A DNA stretch of 64,000 nucleotides from Curvibacter delicatus NBRC 14919. GTDB lineage: Bacteria > Pseudomonadota > Gammaproteobacteria > Burkholderiales > Burkholderiaceae_C. The position numbers and the translations under genes are program-made. The notes beneath the pieces are model-generated. The model was not told where the DNA came from. It made no database searches and saw only the letters and a program-made list of their open reading frames with translations. Positions 45,348 through 54,305 of the stretch are shown one piece after another (position 1 is the first letter of the stretch; each line of letters opens with the position of its first letter). Where the stretch lies: assembly GCF_001592265.1 (NCBI RefSeq), contig NZ_BCWP01000008.1, positions 1 through 64,000 on the forward strand. The letters run 5' to 3'.

Positions 45348-48318
45348 CGATGGTCTCGATTGGGACCGGCCGGCCGAACAGGTAGCCCTGGAACAGGGTA
45401 CAGCCGTTGGCCAGCAGAAACTGGCGCTGCCCCTCGGTCTCCACCCCTTCGGCCACCGCCATCAGGTCCATGCTGTGCGCCAGCGCCAGGATGGTGCGCA
45501 CGATGGCAGCGTCGTTGGCATCCTCCAGCACATCGCGCACAAAGGTCTGGTCGATCTTGAGCTGGTCCAGCGGCAGGCGCTTGAGGTAGGCCAGCGAGGA
45601 GTAGCCGGTGCCGAAATCATCGAGCGCGAAACGCACGCCGCAGGAGCGCAGGGCACTCATCTTGCGGATGGCATCCTCCACATCGGACAACAGCACGCTC
45701 TCGGTCAGCTCCAGCTTCAGGCGTTGCGGGTCGGCACCGCAGTCGTGCAGCACGGCCAGCACCTGGGCCACAAAATCGCTGCGCCGGAACTGGCGCGCAC
45801 TGACGTTGACCGACAGCGTCAGCCCTTGTGTGGCCGCTTGCCCCTCCCAAGCCACCAGCTGCTGGCAGGCCGCCTGCAGCACCCATTGGCCGATCGGCAG
45901 GATCAGGCCGGTCTGCTCGGCCAGGTCGATGAACTCCCCTGGCCCCACCAGGCCACGCTGCGGGTGCTGCCAGCGCACCAGCGCCTCGAAGCCGGTGGTG
46001 CGTCCCTCGACATCGACCACGGGCTGGTAGTGCAGCCGCAGCTCCTGGCGCTGCAGGCCCTGGCGCAGGTCGGCATCGAGCGCTGCGCGCGCCATCACGG
46101 CCGCCTGCATCTCGGGGTCGTAGAAGCGCAGTGTGTTGCGACCGGCCGCCTTGGCCTGGTACATGGCCACGTCGGCGCGTTTGAGCAACTCGTCGGCCCC
46201 GGGCTCATGGCCGGAAAACAGCGCAATGCCGATGCTGGGCGTGCTGCTGTGCTGCTTGCCCATCAGCTCGTAGGGCTGGTTCAGCGACACCAGGATTTTT
46301 TCGGCCACGATCTCGGCCTGGCTGGCCGCCTCGTCTGCCACCTCGCTCAACCCTTCCAGCATCACCACGAATTCGTCGCCGCCGAAGCGGGCGGCGGTGT
46401 CGCCCTCGCGGATGCACATCACCAGGCGGCTGGCCACCTGTTCCAGCAACTGGTCGCCAACGTCGTGCCCCAGCGAGTCGTTCAGGTCCTTGAAGTTGTC
46501 CAGGTCGATGAAGAGCAGCGCACAATGGTGGTGGCTGCGCGCACTGATGGCCATCGTCTGCGACAGACGATCCATCAGCAGGCGCCGGTTGGGCAGGCCG
46601 GTCAGGGTGTCGTAGAAGGCCAGGCGCTGGGTTTCGTCCTCGGCACGCTTGCGCGTGCTGATGTCGCGCCCGATGCCGCGATAACCCCGGAAGCGTCCCT
46701 GGGCGTCATACATCGGGGTGCCGCTGATCGAAATCCAGTACGACTGCCCATCCGCATCCAGCCGCTGCAGCTCCAGATCCTTGAACTGCTGGTGAGACGC
46801 CAGCACCCGGCGGTGCGCCTCCCAGTCCTCCTCGGTCATGTTCACCGCCCCGATCTCCCAGCGGGTCTGGCCGATGCTGGCCTGTGCCGTGGTGGCCGAC
46901 TTGCCCTTGCGGTAACCGTCGAAGCGGGTGAAGCGGAATTCTTCGTCAATCTCCCAGTACCAGTCGGAAGAGAGATCGGTCAGGCTGCGGAACCGCGCCT
47001 CGCTCTCCTGCAGCTGCATCTCGGATTTCTTGCGCTCGGTGATGTCCGTGAGCGCGCCGTAGGACACGATATCGCCCTCACCTTCGACATGGACCACCGC
47101 ATTCCCCAGCAACCAGCGCACACTGCCATCCTGGAGGCGGACGCGGAACTCGTGGTGCCAGGTGCCGCCGTCCACAGCGGATAACCTCATCGAGGCCCGG
47201 ACACCCGACAGATCGTCCGGGTGAATGAATGCGAACACAAACGAGGCATCCTCCCGCGCATCTTCGGGCCGGATCTGGAACATGCGGAACAGGGCATCGC
47301 TGGCGAAGGGAAATGTCATGCGGCCATTGGCCTGCGTGCACATCTGGAACACCATGTCGGGTATGCGGCTGGTGATTTTCTGGATGAAGTCAAGCCGTTC
47401 CTGCAGCGCCTGCCGCGCCTGGTGCTCTTGGGTCACGTCCTGCACCACACCGAAATCGGTGCTGCTGCCATCGCGCCGGAACTGCCGGTGCATGCGCGTG
47501 CGCAGCCACAGCACCCGGCCATCCGGATGACACCAGCGGTATTCGAACACCTCACCATCCATGCGCTGGCGCGCCTCCAGGAAAGCAGGCAGATCATCCG
47601 GATGGGTGTAGCTGCGCGACTCCTGGATGGGCATGTCCGGGCTGCGGGTCATGCCGGCCACCTTGAGCAGGCCATCGGACCAGTGGATGGTCTGGCCATC
47701 CGGGCTGGCCGTCCAGTGGCCCACATGCGCCAGCCGTTCGGTGAATTCGTAAAGTTCGAGCTGGGCGTTGAGCTGTTCGTTGGCCCGCTCCAGCGCCATC
47801 TCGCCGGCCCGCAGGGCCTCTTCGGCCATGCGCTCGGCCGTGATGTCCTTCACGCGCATGAGGATCAGCTTTTCGTCGAACACCTCGATCACCGAGCCGC
47901 TGAGCCGGACCAGGCAGGGCGCCCCGTCCTTGAGGAACACGGTCGCATCCAGACCGCGCAGCCGGCCTTGTGTGAGCAGCGGCGTCAGCGCCTTCTGCCG
48001 GGTTTGCGCATCGGTCCAGTGCCGCAGCTCGACCACGGTATGGCCGATCGCCTCCTCGCGTGTGTAGCCGGTCAGGTTCAGCCACTCCTGGTTGACGTCG
48101 ACCAGCAGGCCGTCAGACAGGCGCGACAACACCAGCGCCTCGGGGCTTTCCTGGAATGCGACCGCGAACAAGCGCTCGGAACGCAGGCGCTTCTCCATCT
48201 CGGCGAGGTCCTGCGCCGCAGCTTCTTCACTCTGGCCCAGGTTGAGCAGACGCAGCCGCGCCACATCCAGCGCAGCGCGCAGGCGTTTGATCTCCTCGAT
48301 ATCGTCGTCAGGTTCCAT
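45334..48318 (-). CDS. Multi-PAS GGDEF-EAL protein (tandem paralogue 1)
   Basis: 994 aa, soluble. A short N-terminal coiled coil is followed by about four PAS/PAC domains (residues about 50-560), GGDEF (about 570-735, RFGGDEFVVML) and EAL (about 745-990, FEALVRW, ELTESVLL, LDDFGTGYSSL, LKIDQTF, AEGVE). Both catalytic signatures are intact. The C-terminal half is closely similar to that of the next minus-strand gene at protein and DNA level, showing a tandem duplication in which sensory halves diverged. Confidence 0.93.
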   Translation of the reverse strand: MEPDDDIEEIKRLRAALDVARLRLLNLGQSEEAAAQDLAEMEKRLRSERLFAVAFQESPEALVLSRLSDGLLVDVNQEWLNLTGYTREEAIGHTVVELRHWTDAQTRQKALTPLLTQGRLRGLDATVFLKDGAPCLVRLSGSVIEVFDEKLILMRVKDITAERMAEEALRAGEMALERANEQLNAQLELYEFTERLAHVGHWTASPDGQTIHWSDGLLKVAGMTRSPDMPIQESRSYTHPDDLPAFLEARQRMDGEVFEYRWCHPDGRVLWLRTRMHRQFRRDGSSTDFGVVQDVTQEHQARQALQERLDFIQKITSRIPDMVFQMCTQANGRMTFPFASDALFRMFQIRPEDAREDASFVFAFIHPDDLSGVRASMRLSAVDGGTWHHEFRVRLQDGSVRWLLGNAVVHVEGEGDIVSYGALTDITERKKSEMQLQESEARFRSLTDLSSDWYWEIDEEFRFTRFDGYRKGKSATTAQASIGQTRWEIGAVNMTEEDWEAHRRVLASHQQFKDLELQRLDADGQSYWISISGTPMYDAQGRFRGYRGIGRDISTRKRAEDETQRLAFYDTLTGLPNRRLLMDRLSQTMAISARSHHHCALLFIDLDNFKDLNDSLGHDVGDQLLEQVASRLVMCIREGDTAARFGGDEFVVMLEGLSEVADEAASQAEIVAEKILVSLNQPYELMGKQHSSTPSIGIALFSGHEPGADELLKRADVAMYQAKAAGRNTLRFYDPEMQAAVMARAALDADLRQGLQRQELRLHYQPVVDVEGRTTGFEALVRWQHPQRGLVGPGEFIDLAEQTGLILPIGQWVLQAACQQLVAWEGQAATQGLTLSVNVSARQFRRSDFVAQVLAVLHDCGADPQRLKLELTESVLLSDVEDAIRKMSALRSCGVRFALDDFGTGYSSLAYLKRLPLDQLKIDQTFVRDVLEDANDAAIVRTILALAHSMDLMAVAEGVETEGQRQFLLANGCTLFQGYLFGRPVPIETIALPA

Positions 48319-48406
48319 GCGTGCTCAGAGGATGGCCCAAGATGAGTGTCTCGGCAAGAGGAATGCCCCCCGGCCGAGACCCATGGTATCCGAACGCTTC
48401 GTCACT

Positions 48407-51400
48407 TCAGCCGATCTGCTCGGCGGACACCAGTTTGAGCTCATGGATCGGCACCGGGCGACCGAACAGATAGCCCTGGAATGCCCAGCAGCCGTTGTCC
48501 AGCAGGAACTGGTGCTGCCCTTCAGTCTCCACCCCTTCGGCCACCGCCATCAGGTCCATGCTGCGCGCCAGCGCCAGGATGGTGCGCACGATCGCCGCAT
48601 CGTTGGGATCGGTCAGCACATCGCGCACGAAGGACTGGTCGATCTTGAGCTGGTCCAGCGGCAGGCGCTTGAGGTAGGCCAGCGAGGAATAACCGGTGCC
48701 GAAGTCGTCGAGCGAGAAACCCACGCCGATGGAGCGCAGCTCGCGCATCTTGCGCACCGCGTCCTCCACATCGGACAGCAGCATGCTCTCGGTCAGCTCC
48801 AGCTTGAGGCGGTAGGGGTTGGCGCCGGAGGTGCGCAGCAGCTCAAGCACCTGCTGGGCAAAGTCGCTCTGGCGGAACTGGCGTGCGCTCACGTTGACCG
48901 CAATGCTCAGGTCGCGTGTCGCCACATCGACCGACCAGGCCACCAGTTGCTGGCAGGCAGCCTGCAGCACCCACTGGCCGAGCGGGATGATCAGGCCGGT
49001 CTTCTCCGCCAGGTCGATGAACTCGCCCGGCAGGATCAGGCCACGCTCGGGATGCTGCCAGCGCACCAGCGCTTCCACACCGATGGTGGCGCCGTTCTCG
49101 TCCACCACCGGCTGGTAGTGCAGCCGCAGTTCCTGGCGCTGCAGGCCCTGGCGCAGATCGTCCTCCAGCGCCGCCCGCGCCGAGGCCGCGGCCTGCATGC
49201 CGGGATCGAAGAAGCGCAGCGCATTGCGGCCTGCCGCCTTGGCCTGGTACATGGCGAGGTCGGCACGCTTGAGCAGTTCGTCCACGCTTTGCAGCTGGTC
49301 ATGGAACAGGGCGATGCCGATGCTGGGTGTGCTGTGGTGGAAATGGCCCAGCAGTTCAAACGGCTGGTTGATGGCCGCCAGGATCTTCTTGGCCGAGGCC
49401 TCGGCCTGGAATGCGCCCTCGCCCGCGTAGGGGCTGAGCTCCTCGAGCATGACCACGAACTCGTCGCCGCCCAGGCGTGCCACGGTGTCGATCTCGCGCA
49501 CGCAGTCGCGCAGGCGCTGCGCCACCTGGCGCAGCAGCAGGTCGCCGACATCATGGCCCTTGGTGTCGTTCAGGTCCTTGAAGTTGTCCAGGTCGATGAA
49601 GATCAGCGCGCCGTGGCGGCGGCTGCGCGCCACCGTGGCCAGCGCCTTGGTCAGCCGGTCGGTCAGCATGCGGCGGTTGGGCAGGCCGGTCAGGGCATCG
49701 AAGAAGGCCAGTTGCTCGATGCGCTGCTCCACCTGCTTGCGCTGCGTGATGTTGCGCCCGACCCCCCGGTAGCCCAGGAAGCGGCCCTTGTCATCAAAAA
49801 TGGGCGCCCCGCTGACCGAGATCCAGACGCTGACGCCATCCGGCCCGACCCGTTCCAGCTCCAGCTCGCGAAACACCTCGCGTGCGCGCAACACCTCGCG
49901 GTGCGCCTCCCAGGCTGCCTCGCTCATGTTGCGGGCAGGAATGTCCCAGCGGGTGCGGCCGATGTCGTCGAAGCGTGCCAGCCCGGTGCTGGCCTCCAGG
50001 TTGCCGTCAATGCGGGTGAAGCGATACTGGTCATCGATCTCCCAGTACCAGTCGGAGGAGAGCTCGGTCAGGCTGCGGAAGCGCTGCTCGCTTTCGCGCA
50101 TGCCCTCTTCCACCCGCTTGCGCTCGGTGATGTCCATGTGCGTACCCACCATGCGCACCGGCAGGCCCGCCTCGTCGCGTTCGACCACGCGCGCGCGCGC
50201 CAGGATCCAGACCCAGTGCCCGTGCTTGTGGCGCAGGCGGTGCTCGGACTCGAAGTACGGCGTCTCGCCACGGATGTGTTCGCCCAGGGCATCGGTGGCC
50301 GCCATCAGGTCGTCCGGATGCAGCATCTCCTGCCACATGGCACCGCTCGGATCGATCTCGCCGGCTTCATAACCCAGCATCTGGCTCCAGCGCGCGTTGT
50401 AGGTGCGCACATTGGTGACAAAGTTGCGGTCCCACAGGCCGAGCGCAGCGCCGCTCAAGGCCAGCTCCAGCCGCTCCGCATTGGCGCGGCGCTCCTTGTC
50501 CTGCTCGACAACGTCCTGCTCGCGCACACGGCGCTGGCGCTGGAACTGGTGCAGCCCCATCATGGACACCACGGCCAGCACCACATAGAGCAGCAGCGAC
50601 AGCCACATGCGCTGGAACCAGGGCAGATAAACGGCCGAGACATCGCGGCTGACCTGCACCACCAGGGGCTTGTCGACCTGAAAACGGGCCGGCCGGATCG
50701 TCCGCAAGGCCACCAGGCTGTCGACCGCGGCCTCCGCACTGCGGCCCCGATAGAAATTGCTGGTCATGCCGCTGATCTGATGCTGCGCGAACAGGCTGTC
50801 AATGCGGCCTGACTCCGGGGCATCCGATGTCACGCCCCGGCCCACCTGCAGGAACGGCTGCCCGCTTTGCGTCACCAGGGTCGAGCGCATGTCGGCGGCA
50901 TAAAGCACGGAACGCATCACGACACCGAAGAAGTCCGGATCGAGCTTGGCGTACACCATGCCGGCAAAACTGCCGTCGGCATCCAGCATCACCCGTCCCA
51001 CCATGAGGCTGGTGACACCACGCGCCCCGACATAAGGCTCCGAGATGTAGAGCATGTGCGGATCCGGCCTGGCCTGCGGTATCGTGAAAAACTCACGCTC
51101 GCTGCGGTCGGCCCCCACCAGCGACTCCACACTGTTGGCCTCGATGACACCACGGCGGTCCACGATGCTCATGAAACGCACGCCGGGCATGGCCTCGGTC
51201 AGGGCCTGAAGCCGCTTGGTCGCGCGCGCGCTGAATTCGGCACCTTTCCAGAGCGGGACTTCCTCGCGCACCCCCTGCAAGGCATTGTTGACGCCACCGA
51301 GCAGCTGCTCCAGGTATTCGTCCACCACCCGGGCCTGCACCTGGAGACGGTCGCGCTCGGTATGGCTGGTGTTCTGGAAGTCGTGCCAGAGCATGAGGCC

Positions 51401-51496
51401 CAGCAGCACGGCCGCCAGCAGAAAGACCAAGCCCAACGCCAGCCACTCGCGGTGCCTGCGTCGTTTCCTGGAAAAGGTCGCTTGTTCCTTGTTCAT
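48407..51496 (-). CDS. Membrane dCache-PAS-GGDEF-EAL protein (tandem paralogue 2)
   Basis: 1029 aa. First helix about 15-36, periplasmic sensor of double-Cache type (about 37-292), second helix about 296-318, two PAS domains (about 335-585), GGDEF (about 595-760, [11 protein letters not shown]) and EAL (about 770-1022, VEALVRW, ELTESMLL, LDDFGTGYSSL, AEGVE). It senses an extracytoplasmic signal and probably adjusts c-di-GMP. It is the last intact core-like gene before the presumed mutS break. Confidence 0.93.
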   Translation of the reverse strand: MNKEQATFSRKRRRHREWLALGLVFLLAAVLLGLMLWHDFQNTSHTERDRLQVQARVVDEYLEQLLGGVNNALQGVREEVPLWKGAEFSARATKRLQALTEAMPGVRFMSIVDRRGVIEANSVESLVGADRSEREFFTIPQARPDPHMLYISEPYVGARGVTSLMVGRVMLDADGSFAGMVYAKLDPDFFGVVMRSVLYAADMRSTLVTQSGQPFLQVGRGVTSDAPESGRIDSLFAQHQISGMTSNFYRGRSAEAAVDSLVALRTIRPARFQVDKPLVVQVSRDVSAVYLPWFQRMWLSLLLYVVLAVVSMMGLHQFQRQRRVREQDVVEQDKERRANAERLELALSGAALGLWDRNFVTNVRTYNARWSQMLGYEAGEIDPSGAMWQEMLHPDDLMAATDALGEHIRGETPYFESEHRLRHKHGHWVWILARARVVERDEAGLPVRMVGTHMDITERKRVEEGMRESEQRFRSLTELSSDWYWEIDDQYRFTRIDGNLEASTGLARFDDIGRTRWDIPARNMSEAAWEAHREVLRAREVFRELELERVGPDGVSVWISVSGAPIFDDKGRFLGYRGVGRNITQRKQVEQRIEQLAFFDALTGLPNRRMLTDRLTKALATVARSRRHGALIFIDLDNFKDLNDTKGHDVGDLLLRQVAQRLRDCVREIDTVARLGGDEFVVMLEELSPYAGEGAFQAEASAKKILAAINQPFELLGHFHHSTPSIGIALFHDQLQSVDELLKRADLAMYQAKAAGRNALRFFDPGMQAAASARAALEDDLRQGLQRQELRLHYQPVVDENGATIGVEALVRWQHPERGLILPGEFIDLAEKTGLIIPLGQWVLQAACQQLVAWSVDVATRDLSIAVNVSARQFRQSDFAQQVLELLRTSGANPYRLKLELTESMLLSDVEDAVRKMRELRSIGVGFSLDDFGTGYSSLAYLKRLPLDQLKIDQSFVRDVLTDPNDAAIVRTILALARSMDLMAVAEGVETEGQHQFLLDNGCWAFQGYLFGRPVPIHELKLVSAEQIG

Positions 51497-51629
51497 TCTC
51501 GGCAGCGCGCATCCTACCCCATGCGCCCGCGCTGTCGGGCGACTTCACCCCCGGAGTTGCCCCAATGCGACAGGGGCGAACTGATACAGTCAGTGCCCAG
51601 TCCGCAATCGCAAACAGTCAGGCACGCCC

Positions 51630-51707
51630 TTGGATACCCCGACCCCCATGATGCAGCAGTACATGGGCGTGATTTCTAAGTTGTTGTCGCAAATCAACTT
51701 CTTATGA
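51630..51707 (+). pseudogene. mutS: Truncated 5' end of a mutS-like gene at the island junction
   Basis: A TTG-initiated frame reads MDTPTPMMQQYMG and then VISKLLSQINFL before a stop. TPMMQQY is the characteristic opening of MutS in this bacterial group as I recall it, normally followed by a lysine-rich helix and FYRMGDFYELF, neither of which appears. The match ends at about 51668 and base composition drops at the same point. I infer that mutS has been interrupted or displaced here; with only about 12 residues the identification is tentative. Confidence 0.5.
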
Positions 51708-52000
51708 AGTCTGTTTGATCGATCCCCTGCTGCGCCACCCTGCCGTTGGAGACACATGACGACAAATGACGGTGCTGCGTGATCTTCGCCAGCGCGGTCA
51801 GCAAAGATATCTGGATCAGCTCCATGCTTCGAGGGATCCCGCGATGGTTTGCACCGGAGGGTGAGCTCGATGTCAGCCTGCTTCATTTCTAGAGTCATGC
51901 CTGCACAAATTGCCTGACGGCCGGCATATTTTGAACTCCCAACCCATTGAATCCATTGGTTTTTTTCACCAAATAAGACTGAAGGTGTTAAAATAAAAAA

Positions 52001-52666
52001 ATGGGTTCCACGATGAAGCTTGTAGACCGGATGCGCCAGTCAATTCGACGCCGCTCCGGCCACGTCGTACTGCGCGCTGAACTCGCGCCGCTGGGTAGTG
52101 CATCGCAGGTTTCAGAAGCGCTGAAGGCGCTTCAGCGCGACGGGGAACTGATCCGCTTGGGCGCAGGCGTTTACGCGAAGGCTCTGCGGGATGAATCCAC
52201 GCGCGAGGTGATGCCGGCAGTAGATGTAGAGACGCTGGCTCGTGAGGTGGCTCTCAAGCTAAAGGCTCAAGTGACTACTGACACGAAGGGCTCGCTGGTA
52301 CTGGACACAGGTGACCGCCGCGTTTCCCGCAAGCTGGCCCTGGGCCAGAGTACCGTGCAATACGTCAACAATCGAAATCGCAGGACCTTCACGACCTTAA
52401 GAATGAAGCCTGGGGACACATCGAAGTTTCCGACCACAAATGTGGGCACCTATGTGCGTCAGCTTGCAGGCCGTTACGGGGTCAGGTATACGCCGACTGC
52501 TGTCGATAAGTGGGCCGAGACGGTGACCCGCCTAGCCGGGGACGAAGTTCATTCCGGCCCGGTGCAGGACTTGCTGGTCGCTCTTAAACGTGCAGGCAGG
52601 CTGACCAAGGATGAGGTGGCAGGATTGCTCGTGAACTACCTGCGGGAGCACAAGCAGAGTGTTTGA
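52001..52666 (+). CDS. DUF6088/AbiEi-like antitoxin
   Basis: 221 aa, start ATG at 52001 with an alternative at 52013. The N-terminal about 65 residues are a winged helix-turn-helix (VLRAELAPLGSASQVSEALKALQRDGELIRLGAGVYAK in part) of the kind found in AbiEi-type antitoxins and DUF6088; the rest is a beta-rich domain. Probably represses its own promoter in the AT-rich upstream DNA and neutralises the Fic protein. The end overlaps the Fic gene by 8 bases. Confidence 0.78.
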   Translation: MGSTMKLVDRMRQSIRRRSGHVVLRAELAPLGSASQVSEALKALQRDGELIRLGAGVYAKALRDESTREVMPAVDVETLAREVALKLKAQVTTDTKGSLVLDTGDRRVSRKLALGQSTVQYVNNRNRRTFTTLRMKPGDTSKFPTTNVGTYVRQLAGRYGVRYTPTAVDKWAETVTRLAGDEVHSGPVQDLLVALKRAGRLTKDEVAGLLVNYLREHKQSV

Positions 52667-53408
52667 TCCGTTCAAGGATTTCGAGACAGCTGGCTACCTG
52701 CGAAATAAGTTTTCCGAGAAGGATCCGCAGATCGTCCAGCAACTGGAACATGAGATGTTCCGGGTCGGTTTGGACGAAGCCATCGCGTACTTGGCGAGAC
52801 GGCGAAGTGCCTTGCGCTATGAAGACTTCCTCGCCGTCCATCGAATCCTCTTTGAGGGCTTCTATCCGTGGGCAGGTCAGGATCGTGCTGTCACGGCACC
52901 GGATATCGCCGTGACCAAGGGTGGGACCTGGTTCTGCCATCCTGCAGATGCAAGACGAGCGGTGCAGGAAGGATTGCGCATCGGGAGCGACAAGCGCCTG
53001 TTGCGGCAGCGTCCCGGCGAGGTGATGGGCCTTTTCGCCTATGGTCACCCGTTTCTGGATGGCAACGGCCGCACCATGCTGGTGGTCCACAGCGAGTTAT
53101 GCCATCGAGCCGGTTTCTGCATTGAATGGCACCGCACAAAAAAATCTGACTACTTGACCTCATTGAGCGCCGAGATCGCCACGCCGGGCAAAGGTATCCT
53201 GGACAAGTACCTGCTGCAATTCGTTGGTGAGAACCAAGAACGCGAAGCCTGGGGCGGCATGATCGGCGGTTTGCCAGGCCTCGACGGCAAGGGGACAGAC
53301 GATGCCGTCGCAGGCAACTACAAGGACGCTGAAGTATCCCAGCAGTACCGTGAATTCGAGCGGCGACGCGAATACCCCATTGCGCATTCCACTGATGGCG
53401 GACAGTGA
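52659..53408 (+). CDS. Fic/DOC-family toxin
   Basis: 249 aa with a GTG start inside the antitoxin gene. The Fic signature HPFLDGNGR (His about 130) is intact, so it should transfer AMP or another phosphate-containing group to a target protein. The N-terminal YEDFLAVHRILFEGFYPWAGQDR is the usual Fic flap region. No obvious inhibitory (S/T)xxxE(G/N) helix was seen within the protein. The last about ten residues (EYPIAHSTDGGQ) are at or inside the IS21 end, so the natural C terminus may have been lost; the catalytic core is complete. Confidence 0.85.
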   Translation: MFDPFKDFETAGYLRNKFSEKDPQIVQQLEHEMFRVGLDEAIAYLARRRSALRYEDFLAVHRILFEGFYPWAGQDRAVTAPDIAVTKGGTWFCHPADARRAVQEGLRIGSDKRLLRQRPGEVMGLFAYGHPFLDGNGRTMLVVHSELCHRAGFCIEWHRTKKSDYLTSLSAEIATPGKGILDKYLLQFVGENQEREAWGGMIGGLPGLDGKGTDDAVAGNYKDAEVSQQYREFERRREYPIAHSTDGGQ

Positions 53409-53533
53409 TTCCATTTCCATCGCGGACAGCGTTCCAGGCGATGGCGGACACGTTGCGCGGGTGTCCTGAGTGACGCTCAAATCGTAGCCGAAGTGTCCGC
53501 CATCAGCGTGGAATGGCGGTCGGCGCGGCCGGC

Positions 53534-54271
53534 TCAGACGGCCTTGGTGAGCTTGCGCATCGACTCGCCCTTGAGGGCTATCTTGTGTGAGCCGTGCACG
53601 ATGCGGTCCAGGATGGCGTCGGCCAGCGTGGGCTCGTCCAGCCAGGCGTGCCAGGCCGTCACCGGCAACTGGCTGGTGATGAGCGTCGAGCGCGCACCCA
53701 CCCGGTCGTCCAGCAACTCCAGCAGGTCGTTTCGCTCGTGCGCGGCAATCGGCGCGATGCCGAAGTCGTCCAAGATGAGCAGGTCCAGCCGCGCCAGTTG
53801 CGCCAGCCGTTTGCCCAGGCTGCCATCGCCGTGGGCCACGTGCAGCTCCTGCAGCAGCCGTGGCGCGCGGGTGTAGAGCACCGAGAAGCCCAGGCGCGCG
53901 GCCTGCTGCCCCAGTGCGCAGGCAAGCCACGTCTTGCCGCACCCGGTGGCGCCGGTGACCAGCACGTTGTGGCCATGGCGCAGCCAGTCCCCGCCGGCCA
54001 GGCTGGTGATGACCTCCCGGCTCAGGCCCCGGCTGACGCGCCAGTCGATGTCCTCCAGGCAGGCACTGGAGACCTTCAAACGGGCGGCCTTGAGCAGGCG
54101 CTCCAGGCGTTTGCTGTCACGCCAGTCCACCTCGCGCTGCACCAGCAGCGCCAGGCGTTGTTCAAAGGGCAGCTCGCTGGCCGTGATGTGGGTGGCCGCG
54201 TCGCTGAGGGCGGCCACCATGCCGTCCAGGCGCAGGGCACGCAGTTGGTTCAAGGTCTGTTCGTTGAGCAT
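53534..54271 (-). CDS. istB: IS21-family helper ATPase IstB
   Basis: 245 aa from the ATG of MLNEQTLNQL. AAA+ ATPase that assists IstA. Walker A GATGCGKTW (lysine present), Walker B DLLILDDFG and the C-terminal DRIVHGSHKIAL segment typical of IstB. 35 bases separate it from istA. Confidence 0.93.
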   Translation of the reverse strand: MLNEQTLNQLRALRLDGMVAALSDAATHITASELPFEQRLALLVQREVDWRDSKRLERLLKAARLKVSSACLEDIDWRVSRGLSREVITSLAGGDWLRHGHNVLVTGATGCGKTWLACALGQQAARLGFSVLYTRAPRLLQELHVAHGDGSLGKRLAQLARLDLLILDDFGIAPIAAHERNDLLELLDDRVGARSTLITSQLPVTAWHAWLDEPTLADAILDRIVHGSHKIALKGESMRKLTKAV

Positions 54272-54305
54272 GGTCGTTGGTGCTTTGTTTGTCTGTATCG
54301 CGGTG

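Noticed and set aside
51590-51898. 102-codon minus-strand frame across the island junction
   Set aside because: It reads antisense through the mutS-like start, has no ribosome site of note and no family resemblance.
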